Assembly (NCBI RefSeq): GCF_030489605.1
Contig: NZ_JAUKFY010000006.1
Coordinates: 173,446-237,445, forward strand
Length of the DNA stretch: 64,000 nt
Source: Brevibacillus laterosporus
Lineage (GTDB): Bacteria; Bacillota; Bacilli; Brevibacillales; Brevibacillaceae
Direction: 5' to 3'
Every line of letters starts with the position of its first letter. Positions within the stretch are counted from its first letter, which is position 1. The notes under the pieces are model-generated. The model was given only the letters and a program-made list of their open reading frames with translations, was not told the DNA's origin and did not search any database. Shown piece by piece: positions 26,001 to 41,000 of the stretch. The position numbers and the translations under genes are program-made.

Positions 26001-29000
26001 CTGCAATACTGTTGGTCGCTCTTCACCTAATCCATAGGCTACTTTCCAAGCATGAGCCATCGCTGCCAATTGTTGTTGCTCAATCATGACACCTTTTGGC
26101 TTACCTGTTGTTCCAGATGTATAAATCACATACGCTAAATGATTTGGACCTTGAATTGGTTTTAGATTGGAATGATCGTGACTATATGCTTCTGCATCAT
26201 CCAGCATAACGATGCTGCCTGTAAAAGCTACACGCTCCCGCAAATGGGTTTGCGTTACCAGCAGCTTGGCTCCCGCATCCTCGAGCATATAGCTAATGCG
26301 TTCCTCAGGATACTCAGGGTCAATCGGTACATAGGCTGCGCCGGCTTTTAGAATCGCAAGAATACCGACTATCATTTCTAATGAACGTTCAGCCATGATC
26401 CCTACCAGTTGATCAGCACGTACTCCAGCAGCTCTCAATGTATGAGCCAGTTGATTTGCCTTTTCATTTAGTTCACGGTATGTTAGCTGACTTCCCTCAT
26501 AAACAACCGCTACCTGATCCGGAGCATTTTCTACCTGTGCCTCAAATAGCTGTTGAATGGTCATTGCATGAGGATAATCCATGTCCGTATCATTAAATAC
26601 TTCTAGGATTTGTGCCTTTTCTGTATCTGTAATTAATTCCAGCTCGTTTACACGAATGTGTGGATTGTCCGCAATTTGCTCCAGAATGTGTACAAAATGT
26701 CCTAAAATCTGTTGAATGCTATCCTGATCATAGACAACTGCATTGTACTCGGAGCAAATATCCATATTTTCCCCTGGAATAACAGATAGGTTGAAATCAT
26801 AGTTGGTTTGCTCCATGATCTGGATATTTGCAATCTCAAAGCCCTCTTCATCGCCATTGCCCAACTGCTCAATTTGTTCTCCCATTGGATAATTTTCAAA
26901 CACAATAATATGGTTGATCAAATCCTGTTTTTGTGCAGATAGCCGTTGGATGTCGTATAGCGGATGAGTATCAAATGCTTGAGATACAAGAGCCTGCTCC
27001 TGTCCACGAAGCATTACATCTGCAAAAGATTCTTCCTTTGTGCAACGAATGCGAACAGGAACTGTGTTGATAAATAACCCAATAATGTTTTCAATTCCAG
27101 GAATTTCGGTTGGTCTTCCAGAGACAACACTTCCAAAAACAACATCTTGGCTATCATTATATTTTTGCAAGGTAATTCCCCATGCTGCTTGTACCAGCGT
27201 ATTAATTGTTACTTGTGTTTGTTTTGCTATCTGATGCAAGCGCTCGGTTAGCTCCTTGCCAAGCTGACGAGTGAACTTCGATGCAGAATAGCCCTCAAGT
27301 TTGTTTGACACCTTTCCTTTTGGCAGTAAGGTTTGCTGGTCGTAACCAGACAGATACTCACTCCAGTAATCAGATGCCTTAGCCTCATCCTGATTTTCCA
27401 GCCACTCAATATAGTTACTATAAGGTGTTACATCTCCAAGCTCAGGCTGCCTATTTCCTCGAATGGCAAAATAGCTGCCAAACACTTCTTTTGTCAAAAG
27501 AGATAAGCACCAGCCATCCATCACGATATGATGGAAGCTCCAGATCATGTGATACGCTTTTTCATCTGTACGCAAGATGGACACCCGAATGAGTGAATCT
27601 TGGGCCAAATCAAATCCTTTCGCCTTATCTTCAACAGCGAAATTAGCGAGATATGCATCACGCGTTGCCTTATCCATTTGACGCAAATCTTCATAATAAA
27701 GCTCACTGCGTTTGTTTCGATAAGCCACTTGTACGGGTAGGTCTTTTAAACCATTGTAGAAATTTGTTCTTAATGCAACATGCCTTTGCGTTAAGATATC
27801 TAAACTTTTTCCAAAAGCAATGACATCAAAGCTTCCTTTTAAATCAAACGTCGTTTGTTCAAAGTAAGCTCCAGACGATGGATTCATCAGGCTGTGGAAA
27901 TACATCCCCTTTTGCATCGGTGTCAACGGATAAACGTTTTCAATCGCACCAAGGTGTTGTGTATCCTCCACTAATCGTTCCAGTTCTTCAATCGTCAGAC
28001 CTTTTAATAAAAGATCACTTGGAGTCAATTCTGGACGTTCCAAAGCTATGCAGTGTCGAATTACCTCTTGCAAGCTAGAACGTAACAGCTCAGCAATATG
28101 CATAATGGTTTCGTGCTTATATTCCTTGCCGTTAAAGCCAATCGTAAGCTCTAATACACCTTTGGAAATCAAACCATTCATATCCAGAGTGTATCTGCGT
28201 TCCTTATCTTGGCTGACAGCTTCTCCACTTGAATAAGGCGAGAATTGCATATCATTGCGTTGTAGATCCTGATCGAATTGTCCCAGATAGTTAAATGTGA
28301 TCTCAGGCTCCGCCATAAATGTCATACCGTCTTTAGGTTCAGATAGATATCTTAGAATGCCGTAGCCAATACCTTTTTGCGGAATTTGACGCAGTCCCTC
28401 TTTACTAGTCTTAATCAGCTGGCCGATATGTTTGTTTGCGCTGGTTTGCAAAACGACTGGGAACTGACTGGTAAACCAACCAACTGTACGTGAAATATCA
28501 ATATCTGGAACGATAGATTCCCGACCATGGCCTTCTAAATTCACCAATACTTGTTCCGCACCTGTCCACGCATGAATAGCCATTCCAAGCGCAGTTAATA
28601 ACAGATCATTTACTTCTGTATTGTAGGCACGATTTGCCTGTTTTAAGAGCTGTTCTGTTTCTTGCTCTGTCCAGCGTATGGTAACGATTTCTCCATCTCT
28701 TACATATGACTTGTCCAGAACCTGATCTTTCGGTATCGGTATCGTCTTAATTTGTTCAATTTGATTCCAATAAGCTCGCTCCGCTTCCATCGTCGGACTG
28801 TTGGCATAGTGAGACAACTGTTCAGCCCAAGTTTGGAAGGAATCGGTTTTTTGAGGGAGACGGATCTCTTGTCCATTCCATGCTTGTTCGTAACCTGATG
28901 CAATGTCCTCAAATAAAATTCGCCAAGAGACGCCATCAACGGCCAAGTGGTGAATTACGATCAGCAAATGATCACCATCTGAACATTTGAAAAGTCCAAG

Positions 29001-32000
29001 CTTCATTAGTGGACCTTCTGTTATGTTGATGCTGCTTTGAATCTCATTTGCTTTCGTCTCAATTATCTGGGCCACTTCACGTTCGTTTCTCAAGTCAATT
29101 ATTTCAAGACTGTATAGCTCTCCTTCATCTACCCCGCGATTCCAAGCCTCATAACCAGCTTCGGTTTCTTTGAAAACCATTCGCAAAGCATCGTGATGCT
29201 CTACAATCTTTTGCATTACTTGACGCAGTACCCCTTCATCGAATCCTTGCTTTTGATACAGGGTGACTGCTTGGTTAAAATGGTGCGGCTCTGCCGATTT
29301 TTGTTCAAAAAGCCAGTGATGAATTGGCGTTAACTTTATTTCCCCAACTACTTCTCTTTGGTCTGCAATTTTGCTAACCGCTTGAAGATGCGGACTTAAT
29401 TGAGCTATAGTTGGATATTTGAACAAATCTTTAATCTCTAGCTTGTAGCCTGCTTGAAGCAATCTGGAAGAAACCTGAATAGCTTTGATAGAGTCTCCCC
29501 CAAGGTCTAGGAAATTCTCTAAAACACCGATCTGTTGACTTCCCAAGACAGACTGCCAAATCGAAACCAATGTTTGTTCAACCGGCGTACGAGGCTCTAC
29601 ATGCTCAACTCCTGTTTGTACGCCGCCCTCCGGTACAGGTAGTGCCTTGCGATCAATTTTTCCGTTTGTAGTAAGAGGCATTTGTTCTAATTGTATAAAG
29701 AAAGCCGGAATCATAAAGCTAGGCAATTCCTGAGCCAGTGCGTTTCGAATCTCACCCACAGTTAACTGCTTATCAGCTACGAAATACGCGCATAGGTGCT
29801 TCTGCCCCTCCTGCTCTTCACGTGCAATCACAATAGCCTCTTGCACAGATTCGATTCGTAACAGATGTGCTTCCACCTCGCCAAGCTCGATCCGATACCC
29901 GCGAATTTTCACCTGATGGTCGATACGCCCTAAATATTCAATATTTCCATCTGGTAACCATCTCGCCAAGTCTCCAGTCTTATACAGCTTCTCTTCTGGA
30001 GCAAATGGATTATCCACGAACTTCTCTGTTGAAAGCTGTGGAAGATGCAAATAACCTCTGGCCAATCCTGTACCTGCAATGCATAGCTCTCCCGCTACGC
30101 CCACCGGCTGAAGCTGATTATGCTGATTTAGGATATACACCTGTTTATTTGCAATTGGCCGGCCAATTGATAGCTCCTGTTCTGGCTGGGTTATGGACAG
30201 CGATGTAGTAACTACACTGCTTTCAGTAGGACCGTATTCATTGCAAATTTCAATGCTTGAATTCAATTCCGCCACTTTTTTTACAAGGGAGGCAACAATC
30301 TTCTCTCCACCAACTACAATGTTTTTTACTGACTGTAAATCTTGGGGATTCATTGTTTCGACAATTGCCCATAAAAAGCTAGGTGAGCTTTGGAAATGGG
30401 TCATTTGGTGCTGAGTAATTGCTTTTTTGATCGCTTCCGGGTCCTTACTTTCTTCGTCACGCAACACATATACGGTTGAACCGGATGCCAGCGGTCCAAA
30501 TAAATGGGTAAGGAATGGATCGAATACGAATGGAGTTACCATCAGCACGCGATCTTCTGGTGAAAACTGATAGGCGTTCGCCTTCCAAAGAATCGTGTTG
30601 ACAATGCTTTCATGCTCTACCATAACACCCTTAGGCTTACCTGTTGTTCCAGACGTATAGATAACATAAGCCAAATCTTGTGGTCCATGAATCGCTTTAA
30701 GATTAGAAGCTAGTGTCTGGTAGGAGGTTTCCTCATCTAACAATAGGATTTTACCTGTAAATGATACTCTCTCCTGTAGATGACGCTGTGTCAGGAGTAG
30801 GGCAGCTTTCGCATCCTCAAGCATGTAGCTGATACGTTCCTCAGGATAATCAGGATCAATTGGAACATAGGCCCCGCCAGCTTTTAAGATGCCTAAGACG
30901 CCGATAATCATTTCTAGCGAGCGTTCAGCCATAATACCAACTAAATGATCGGCTTTTATCCCCTGCTTACGCAATGTTCTTGCTAATTGATTAGCTCGTG
31001 CATTTAGTTCACGGTAGGTAAGCTTTTCATGTTCGCAAACAATTGCTATCTGGTCAGGTGTACGTTTTGCCTGACGTTCAAACAATTGATGAAGCATGAT
31101 GTCCTGCGGATAATTCTCTTTTGTATCATTGAACACTGTTAAAATTTGTTCTTTTTCTGCCGCAGTTACCAGTTCTAATTCGTTCACACGCAATTGTGGG
31201 TTAGACGTAATTTGCTCTACGATATGGACAAAATGGCCCTGGATTTGTTCAATGCTGGTTTGATCATATACCAAGGTATTATAGCCGTAGCAAATCCCCA
31301 GCTCTTCTCCAGGCATGATAATCAGGTTAAGGTCATAGTTCGTCTGTTCCACTGTCTCGATATTTCCAATTGCAAATTTAAATTGTCCAGTGCTTCCCAA
31401 TTGCTCTATCTGCTGTTCCATTGGATAATTTTCAAACACCATAATGTGATTGATTAAATCCTGTTTTTGTTCTGTGAGCGCCTGTATATCATAGAGTGGA
31501 TAGGTATCATACGCATTCGATGCCAATGCTTGCTCCTGAATTCTTCTCATTACCTGTGCAGCCGTTTCCTCTGCTTCACAACGAATACGGACCGGGATTG
31601 TATTAATAAACAAACCAAGAATGTTTTCGACGCCAGGAATGTCAGCCGGTCTTCCAGAAACCACACTGCCAAAAACGGCATCGTGATGATTATTGTATTT
31701 CTGGAGCATAATTCCCCATGCAGTCTGCATCAACGTATTGATTGTTACTTGATTCTGCTTAGCTGCTTGATCCAATCTCTTCGTAAGCTCTTTACTAAAT
31801 GTGAAGTGTAATTTGGTTGCCGCATAAGCTCTGTCTTCCTTACCCTGTTTCTTATCATGAATCAGTAGGGTTTGTTGTTCATATCCAGCTAAATACTCGC
31901 TCCAGTAACTAGCTGCACTCTCCTGATCTTGGCGTCCCAGCCATTCAATATAATGGCTATACGGTGTTAGGGAAGTATATTCAGGTTGTCTATTTTCCCG

Positions 32001-35000
32001 AATTGCGTTATAGCCACCAAATACTTCCTTAACCATGATAGACACGCACCAGCCGTCCATCACTATATGGTGGAAACTCCAAATAAGGCGGTACTTTTCA
32101 TCCTCCATACGAAGAACAGATACACGAATCAAGGAATCCTTGGCTAAATCAAATCCTTTTGCCTTGTCTTCTTTCTTATAATTGGCAATATAGGAATTAC
32201 GGGCTTCCGCATCCATTTCGCGTAGGTCCTCGTAATAAAGTTCACCATTTTTATGACGATACACCACTTGTACAGGCTGATCTTTAAAGCCATTGTAAAA
32301 ATTTGTCCGCAGTGCCTCATGCCGCTGCACCCATGCATCTAAGCTTTTAGCAAACGCGGTGAGATCAAAGCTTCCTGTCAAATCAAAGGATGTTTGCTCA
32401 AAGTATGCACCTGAATGAGGATTCATCAAGCTGTGGAAATACATACCCTTCTGCATCGGTGTTAATTCGTATACGTTCTCGATTTCACCTGTTTCTTTCA
32501 TTAATTCTACTAACTGATCAAGCTCTTCAATGCTTAGACCAGCTAATAAAACATCACTTGGAGTAAGCTCTGTGCTTTTTCTCGCCACGCAGTGTGTAAT
32601 CACATTTTGTAATGAAGACTGCAATAGCCTAGCTACTTCTTCCATTGTTTCTTTCTTGTATTCTTTATTACTGTATCTGATGGTCATCTCCAAGCGTCCA
32701 TTAGAAATCATGCCGTTTATATTTAACGCGGTTTTCATTTCTAGCTGTTCACTTACAACATCTCCAACAAAATACGGTGATAATTGCATCTCATTATTTT
32801 GATAATCCTGATCAAACTGCCCCAGATAATTAAAGCTAATCTCAGGTTCTAGCTTGAATATTGGTTTACCTTGCAGTTTTGATAAATACCTTAAGATGCC
32901 ATACCCAATTCCTTTGTTAGGAATCTGACGCAAACCTTCCTTTACCGCCTTAATTTGATGAGACAGATTCTTTTCCGCTTGTACTTCTATAACTACTGGA
33001 TACTGACTTGTAAACCAACCTACTGTACGAGTAATATCAATATCCTCAACGATATCCTCTCTACCATGCCCTTCAAGATTTACGAAGATTTGCTCCATAC
33101 CCGTCCATGCATGGATAGTCATACCAAGGGCAGTGAGCAGCAAATCATTTACTTCTGTTCCATATGCGCGATTTGCTTGCTTGAGCAATTGTTCCGTTTC
33201 CGGTTCGGTCCATTGAACGGTTATCATTTCACTATCGCGTGCTAGCTTCTTCGCTGGTGAATGATCCTTAGGAAGTAATCCCATCTCCATTTGCTCTAGT
33301 TGCTGCCAGTACTTTTGTTCCTTCTCCATAGCCGCATTATTCGCATAAAGTGATAACTGTTCGGCCCATGCTTGGAACGAATCTGTTTTTTGCGGTAATT
33401 GAATGACTGCTCCATTCACTGCTTGTTCATAGCCTGTAGCAAGATCTTCAAATAAAATACGCCATGAAATTCCGTCTACTACCAAGTGATGAATAACCAT
33501 TAATAAATGATCTCCATCTGAGCAATGGAACAAACCAAGTTTCAGAAGCGGCCCCTCATTTAGATTGATACTGCTTTGAATCTCGTTCGCCTTCTTTTCA
33601 ATCGCCTTGGAGCAATCCGGATTTCCTTTGAGATCAATCACTTCTAGAGTATATAGGTCCCCTTCATCCACTCCACGGTTTCGTGCTTCGAATCCACTCT
33701 CCGTCTCTTTAAATACCATTCGTAAGGCATCATGATGAGTGATTAGCTTTTGCATTACTTCACGAAGCGCAGACTCTTCAAAGCCTTGCTTACGATATAA
33801 CATGTAGGCTTGGTTGAAATGATGCGGTTCAACTGGCGTCTGCTCAAAGAACCACCGCTGTATTGGTGTAAGTTCTACTTGACCTGCCACTTCCCCTTGA
33901 TCCGCCATTTTGCTGATCAGTTGGAGATGCGGGCTTAACATCTCTACTGTTGGATATTTAAACAAATCCTTCATTTCCAGCTTATATCCGGATTGAAGCA
34001 GGCGAGAAGAAACCTGGATTGCTTTGATAGAGTCTCCACCCAGATCAAAGAAATTATCCAAGATACCGACTTGCTGACTGCCTAAGATTGTTTTCCAAAT
34101 AGATGCCAAGAGTTGTTCGACTTCATTGCGCGGGGCTATATACTCAACCCCAGTGTCTACCTTTCCTTCCGGTGCAGGTAGCGCTTTGCGATCAATTTTT
34201 CCATTTGAGGTAAGTGGCATTTGCTCTAATTGCACAAAATAGCTTGGTATCATGTACGTCGGTAATTCATGAGATAATTCGCTTCTAAGCTTGGCCATAC
34301 TCAGCAGGCTTTCAGCAACAAAATAGGCACATAAATGCTTTTGTCCTGTCTCGTCATCTCTTGCGATGACAATAGCTTCTTTAACCGTATCTACCTTCAG
34401 CAGCTGCGCTTCAACCTCACCCAGCTCAATACGGTACCCACGGATTTTTACCTGATGATCAATTCGACCCAAATATTCAATGGTGCCATTTGACATCCAT
34501 CTAGCCAGATCGCCCGTTTTGTACATTCGTTCTCCTGCTCTAAAACGGCTATTCACAAATTTCTCTTCAGTAAGCTCTTGCCGATTCAGATACCCGCGTG
34601 CTAACCCGACGCCAGCTATGCATAGTTCGCCTGCAACACCAATGGGCAGCAAATGACCTTCTGCATCAACAATGTAAATGCGATGGTTCTTAAGAGGTCG
34701 ACCGATAGGCACAACCTTTTCAGACATAGACTCGCGATCATAAGACCATACAGAGGAGCAAATCGTATCCTCAGTTGGACCGTAGGCATTAAAATACGAC
34801 ACGTGATCTTTCCATTTCTGCACTAATTCAACAGAGGAAGCAGACCCAGCAGTGATCAGTGTTTTTAAACTAGGCATATTGCCTGGCTCCAAATAAATTG
34901 CATAAGTAGGAGGCAATGCCGCGACAGTAATTTGATTGGTAGTAATATAGTCCTCGAACAAACGATAATTCATAATGACGGAGGTAGAAGGTATATAGAG

Positions 35001-38000
35001 GGTTCTGCCACATATAAAGGCTTTGAAAAATTCTGCGCACGCTGCATCAAAAGACATGCTGGCAAACTGAACGATTCGATCATCCGAGTTAAGTCCCAAA
35101 TTGTATTCAAAATACGTTTTTAAATTGCACAGCCCATGATGCTCTACCATAACACCCTTTGGTTTACCCGTAGTTCCAGATGTGTATATGACATAAGCCA
35201 AATCATTTGGTCCAGTAATTGATTCAACATTAGCATCATCTGCGCTGTACGCTCTCTCATCATCTAGCATTAGGAGGGTTCCATTGAAGGCGATTTGCTC
35301 CAGTAAATGGCTTTGGGTGAGTAACAGCTTAGCACCGGAATCCTCCAGCATATAACGAATCCGCTCTTCTGGATATTCTGGATCAATAGGAACGTAGGCG
35401 CCTCCAGCTTTTAATATCCCAAAGATACCTATGATCATTTCTAGCGAACGTTCTACCATGATACCGACTAGTTCGTTTTTCTGAATTCCCTCTGCTCGCA
35501 GGGTTCGTGCCAGTTGATTTGCTTTCGCGTTCAATTCACGATAAGTTAGTGATTTTTCTTCATAAACAACTGCCGCTTTATCTGGGTTTTTCGCAGCGTG
35601 TTCTTCAAACAACTGGTAAACCGTCTGTTCACTTGGATAGTCAGCCTGCGTATCATTGAACACATTGAGAATCTGCTCCTTCTCAATAGGTGTTACTGCT
35701 TCTAATTCATTTATTCGGGCATCTGGATTTTCAATAATCTGCTCCAGCATATGAACAAAGTGCATCGCAATTCGCTCAATGCCAGCTTCATCAAATACAT
35801 GTGCATTATAATCCAGCATGAGCTTCATCTCTTCGCCCGGCACGACAGCTATGTTGAAATCATAGTTTGTTTGTTCGGTTACTTTTACATCTGCAATTGT
35901 GAAATTGGCTTGTTTTCCAATCCCCAACTGCTCCATCTCATGATCGATAGGATAGTTTTCGAATATCATAATATGGCTAATCAAATCTTGTTTTTGTTCC
36001 GTCAGTCCTTGAATTTCATAGAGCGGATGCGTATCGTAAGCATGCGATTGCAGAGCTTGTCCTTGTACCTTTCGCAATACTTCACCTAACGTATCTGTTC
36101 CCTCGCAACAAATCCGAACCGGAATGGTGTTAATAAATAAACCAATTACACCTTCAATTCCTGATATATCAGCTGTTCTTCCTGACACGACACTGCCAAA
36201 AACAACATCGTGATTACCATTGTATTTCTGCAATAAAAGCCCCCATGCAGTCTGCATGAACGTATTAATTGTTACCTGATGCTGTTTAGCTACTTGATTC
36301 ATTCGCTCTACAAGTGTCTTATCAAGAACGTTGATCAGTTTCTTAGCAGAATAACCTTCTTTATTTTGTTGTTTTTCTTTGGGCAAGATCGTTTGACCCT
36401 CGTATCCTGCCAAATACTCGCTCCAGTATTTCATTTTCTCTTCTTCATTTTGATGCTCTAACCAATCGATATACTGGCTATATGGCGTTACAGCTTCCCA
36501 TTTAGGTTGTCTGTCTTGCAGGATAGCAAAATAACCTTCGAACACCTCTTTGGTCATAATTGGCAGGCACCAGCCATCCATCACGATATGATGGAAACTC
36601 CAAACAAAGTGATAAGTATCTTCTGTCAAACGGAAAATGGATACCCGCATCAAAGAATCTTCTGCTAAGTCAAAACCTCTGATTTTATTCTTTTTGGTAA
36701 AGCTACTCAGATATTCCTCATGTACAGCTTCGTTCATTTCTCGCAAATCTTCATAATATAGCTCACTATTTTTTTGGCGGAATACAACCTGAACAGGATC
36801 ATCTTTTAAGCCATTATAAAAATTGGTTCTCAGCGTCACATGCCTTTGGGTAAAGGCATCTAGACTCTTCCCAAAAGTGATAACATCAAAGCTTCCCTTT
36901 ATAGTAAACGTTAATTGCTCAAAATACGCCCCTGAGTATGAATCCATCAGGTTGTGGAAGTACATCCCCTTCTGCATTGGTGTTAAATAATAAACATTCT
37001 CAATTTCACCAATATGCGCTGTCTGTTCTACTAATCGCTCAAGCTCTTCAACTGTCAGGTCTTTTAATAACAGGTCACTTGGTGTTAGCTCTACCCGTTC
37101 TTTTGTAACGCAATGCGCAATTACCTGTTGCAGGCTGGCTTGTAAGCATTTTACTAACTGCTGCATAGTTTCGGTACGATATTCTTTATTGCTGTAACTA
37201 ATCGTAAGCCTTAACGATCCATTGGTGACCATTGCATTCAAGTCAAGAGTATATTTTCTCTTCGCCTGCGGACTCACAAATGCTCCACTTGAATAATGGG
37301 AAAGCTGAAGATCATTATGCTGTAAATCCTGATCAAATTGCCCCAAGTAGTTAAAACTGATCTCAGGCTCCAATTTGCTTATGTCCTGCTTCCCGGATTT
37401 ATCCAAGTAGCGTAAAATGCCGTATCCTAAACCCTTGTGCGGAATTTGACGCAGCATTTCCTTGACCTGCTTAATCCGACGAGAGATTTCCTGATCCCCA
37501 TCCATTTGGAGCATGACAGGGTACAAGCTTGTAAACCAGCCTACCGTCCGAGTAACATCGATATCTGAATTAATCGATTCGCGACCATGGCCCTCTACAT
37601 TCACCAAAAATTGATTATTGCCCGTCCAATGGTGCAAAGCCATTCCTAAAGCAGTAAGCAATAAGTCGTTAACTTCCGTGTTGTAAGCACGATTGGATTG
37701 TTTCAATAACTGTTCTGTTTCTTGTTCAGTCCATTGAATTTCTACAATTTCACTATCCGCAATGACTGACTGTTCTTGGTTAAAGTCCTTTGGCAAATCT
37801 GCTTTTGTAGCTTGTTCGATTTGATTCCAGTAGGCTTTTTCACGCTGCAATTCATCTCTATTAGCATAATCAGAGAGTTGCTCCGCCCACTTTTGGAAGG
37901 AATCTGTCTTTTGAGGGAAGCTGATTGTTTCCCCTCGAAGTGCTTGTTCATAACCGCTCGCAAGATCCTCGAATAAAATTCGCCACGAAACTCCATCAAC

Positions 38001-41000
38001 TGCCAAATGATGAATAACAATCAGCAGGTGATCTCCTTCTTGGCACTGGAACAGCCCCATTTTCAGAAGCGGACCTTCAGTCAGAGAAATACTGCCTTGA
38101 ATTTCATTTCCTTTAGTCTCGATAATTCGGGCGCAGTCTGTTTCACTTCTCAAATCTAATACTTCAAGACTATACAACTCGCCCTCTTCTACTCCTCGAT
38201 GCCACGTTTCATATCCATTTTCTGTTTCACGAACAACCATTCGTAGCGCGTCATGATGAATGGTGATCTTTTCCATGACCATCCGAAGCAGTGTTTCATC
38301 AAACCCTTTTTCCATGAAAAGCATGAAAGCTTGGTTATAATGGTGTTGTTCAACCAGTTTTTGCTCAAAGAACCAGTGCTGAATCGGGGTCAATAAGGTA
38401 GCCCCTACTGCCTCACCTTGATCAGCAACCCTCGTAACCAGCTGAATATGTTGACTTAATTGTGCAATGGTTGGGTAAGTGAACAAATCCTTCATTTCCA
38501 GTTTATAGCCTGCCTGAAGCATCCTAGAAGAGATCTGAATAGACTTGATAGAGTCTCCTCCCAGGTCAAAGAAATTGTCTAATACACTAATTTTCTTCGC
38601 TCCTAGAACAGCCTGCCAAATGGATGCCAATGTCTGTTCCATCGAAGTACGAGGTGCTACATACTCTACACCCGTTTGGATACTCTCCTCCGGTGCTGGT
38701 AGCATTTTACGATCAATCTTGCCATTTGGAGACAGCGGCATTTTATCCATTTGAACAAAATAGGATGGAACCATATATGTAGGTAATTCTCGGGAAAGGC
38801 CGGCTCTTAGCTCACCTACAGTCAGTTGCTTGTTCGCTACATAATATGCGCACATTTGCTTTTGACCGCTTGCATCTTCTCTAACAATTACCACAGCTTC
38901 TTGTATAGCTTCCATTTTCAATAGCTGCAACTCGACTTCGCCAAGCTCAATACGGTAGCCACGGATTTTTACTTGGTGATCAATCCGCCCCAAATATTCA
39001 ATATTTCCATCTGGTAACCATCTTGCTAAGTCTCCCGTTCTATACATTCGTTCTCCTGGGGCAAACGGATTTTTCACAAATTTCTCATCCGTAAGCTCCG
39101 GTCGATTGAGGTACCCTCTGGCTAAACCGACCCCAGCAATGCATAGCTCACCTGCTATCCCAATCGGTTGAAGGTTCACAGAATCAGCTTGGACAATGTA
39201 AAGTTGGGTATTATATATAGGTTTACCGATTGGAATTACAGCTATTTCCTCAACTGTATCACAATCAAAATACGTAACATCTACAGTAGCCTCAGTCGGT
39301 CCATATAAATTGATCAATCTAGCTTGACATACTGAAGAAATTGCTCGGCGGAATCTATCTACATGTTGTGGCGGCAATGCCTCACCACTCGCAAAAACCT
39401 GACGTAAAGACTGAAGCTTTTCTTTTACAATCTCAGGTGATTGTTGCTCAACATAATCCAAGAAAGCGTGCAACATTGCCGGAACAAAATGCATTGTTGT
39501 AATGCGATGTTCGGCTATTGTCTTTAAGATTTGCTCAGGGTTCTTTTCTCCTCCTACAGATAATAGGCACATTTTGGAACCCACCATCGACCACCAGAAT
39601 AGCTCCCATACTGATACGTCAAACGTAATCGCTGTTTTTTGCATAATGGTGTCAGCGGAAGAAATAGGGTATTTTGCATGCATCCACATCAGTCGATTTA
39701 TAACTGAATGATGTTCTATCATGACTCCTTTAGGCTTCCCTGTAGAACCTGATGTATAAATAACATAAGCTAAGTGATTCGGACCATTTATCGCTTCCAA
39801 ATTTGACCCATCTTGGTGATAGGTTTGAGCATCATTGATATCTACTATTTTCCCGGCAAAAGTTACTCGTTCCAACAAATGATTTTGAGTCAAAAGCAGC
39901 TTTGCATTTGAATCTTCTAGCATATAGCGGATTCTTTCCTCTGGTAATTCCGGATCAATCGGCATATATGCACCGCCAGCTTTTAAAATCCCAAAAATTC
40001 CAATCATCATCTCTAATGATCGTTCCGCCATGATTCCAACTAATTGATCGGCTACTACTCCTTCAGCACGTAGCTTTCTCGCTAACTGATTCGCTCTTTC
40101 ATTTAGCTCCCGGTAAGTGAGTTGCTTTCCCTCGAAAATTACAGCCGTTTCATCGGGTATACGTGCTGCTTGTTCTTCAAACAGCTGATGAATCAACTTT
40201 TCCCGCGGATAGTCAACTAACGTATTATTAAATTCAGATAAAATGACATTCTTCTCTTCTTCCCCAAGCAAGGATATGTCCGCAATTTTTGAAGTTGGAT
40301 GATGAATGATTGTTTCAATGATGATAGAGAACTGTTGAACTAGTTGTTCCATCTCTTCATCTGTAAACAACTGTGCTCGATAGTTTAGTTGAAGATTAAT
40401 CTTTTCATTATCTAATTCAATCACGTTCATTTCAAAGTCGTTGATAACGTCTCCACAAAAATTTTCAACAACTTCGACTTTCACGTTTTCAGATTGCAGG
40501 TAATCCATCGCCCGGTACTGTACAGATACGCCAAAAAGACGTTGAAGATCCTTAAACTGATGCGTTTCCCGCAAGTCTTGCATCAGTTGATTGTATGGGA
40601 ACCTTTGATGGCGCAGGATCGAAATCTGCTCTTTAGATACGGCCTGTAGAAGCGCTAGCAGGTCCATGTCAGGATCTACAAATACTCGTGTTGGCACTGT
40701 ACTAACGAACATTCCTACCATTTCTTTTTCCTTTTTGGTTGTTCTATTTGCATAGAATGTCCCAATCGAAACATCATTCTGCGCTGTCTTTTTATGCATG
40801 TAAATGTACAACGCAGTCATAAAGACTGTGAGCATACTGCTATTTGTTTGTTTGCAAAAATCGGACAAACTATGATACAAACTGTCTTCAAGGATGATAT
40901 CTTTTCGTTTGCCAGCAGTGCTTTGGGTAACCGGATTATAAGTTTTAAACCCAATCACTTCAGGTAAAGTGCTGAATTTATCAATCCAATACGCTTTATC

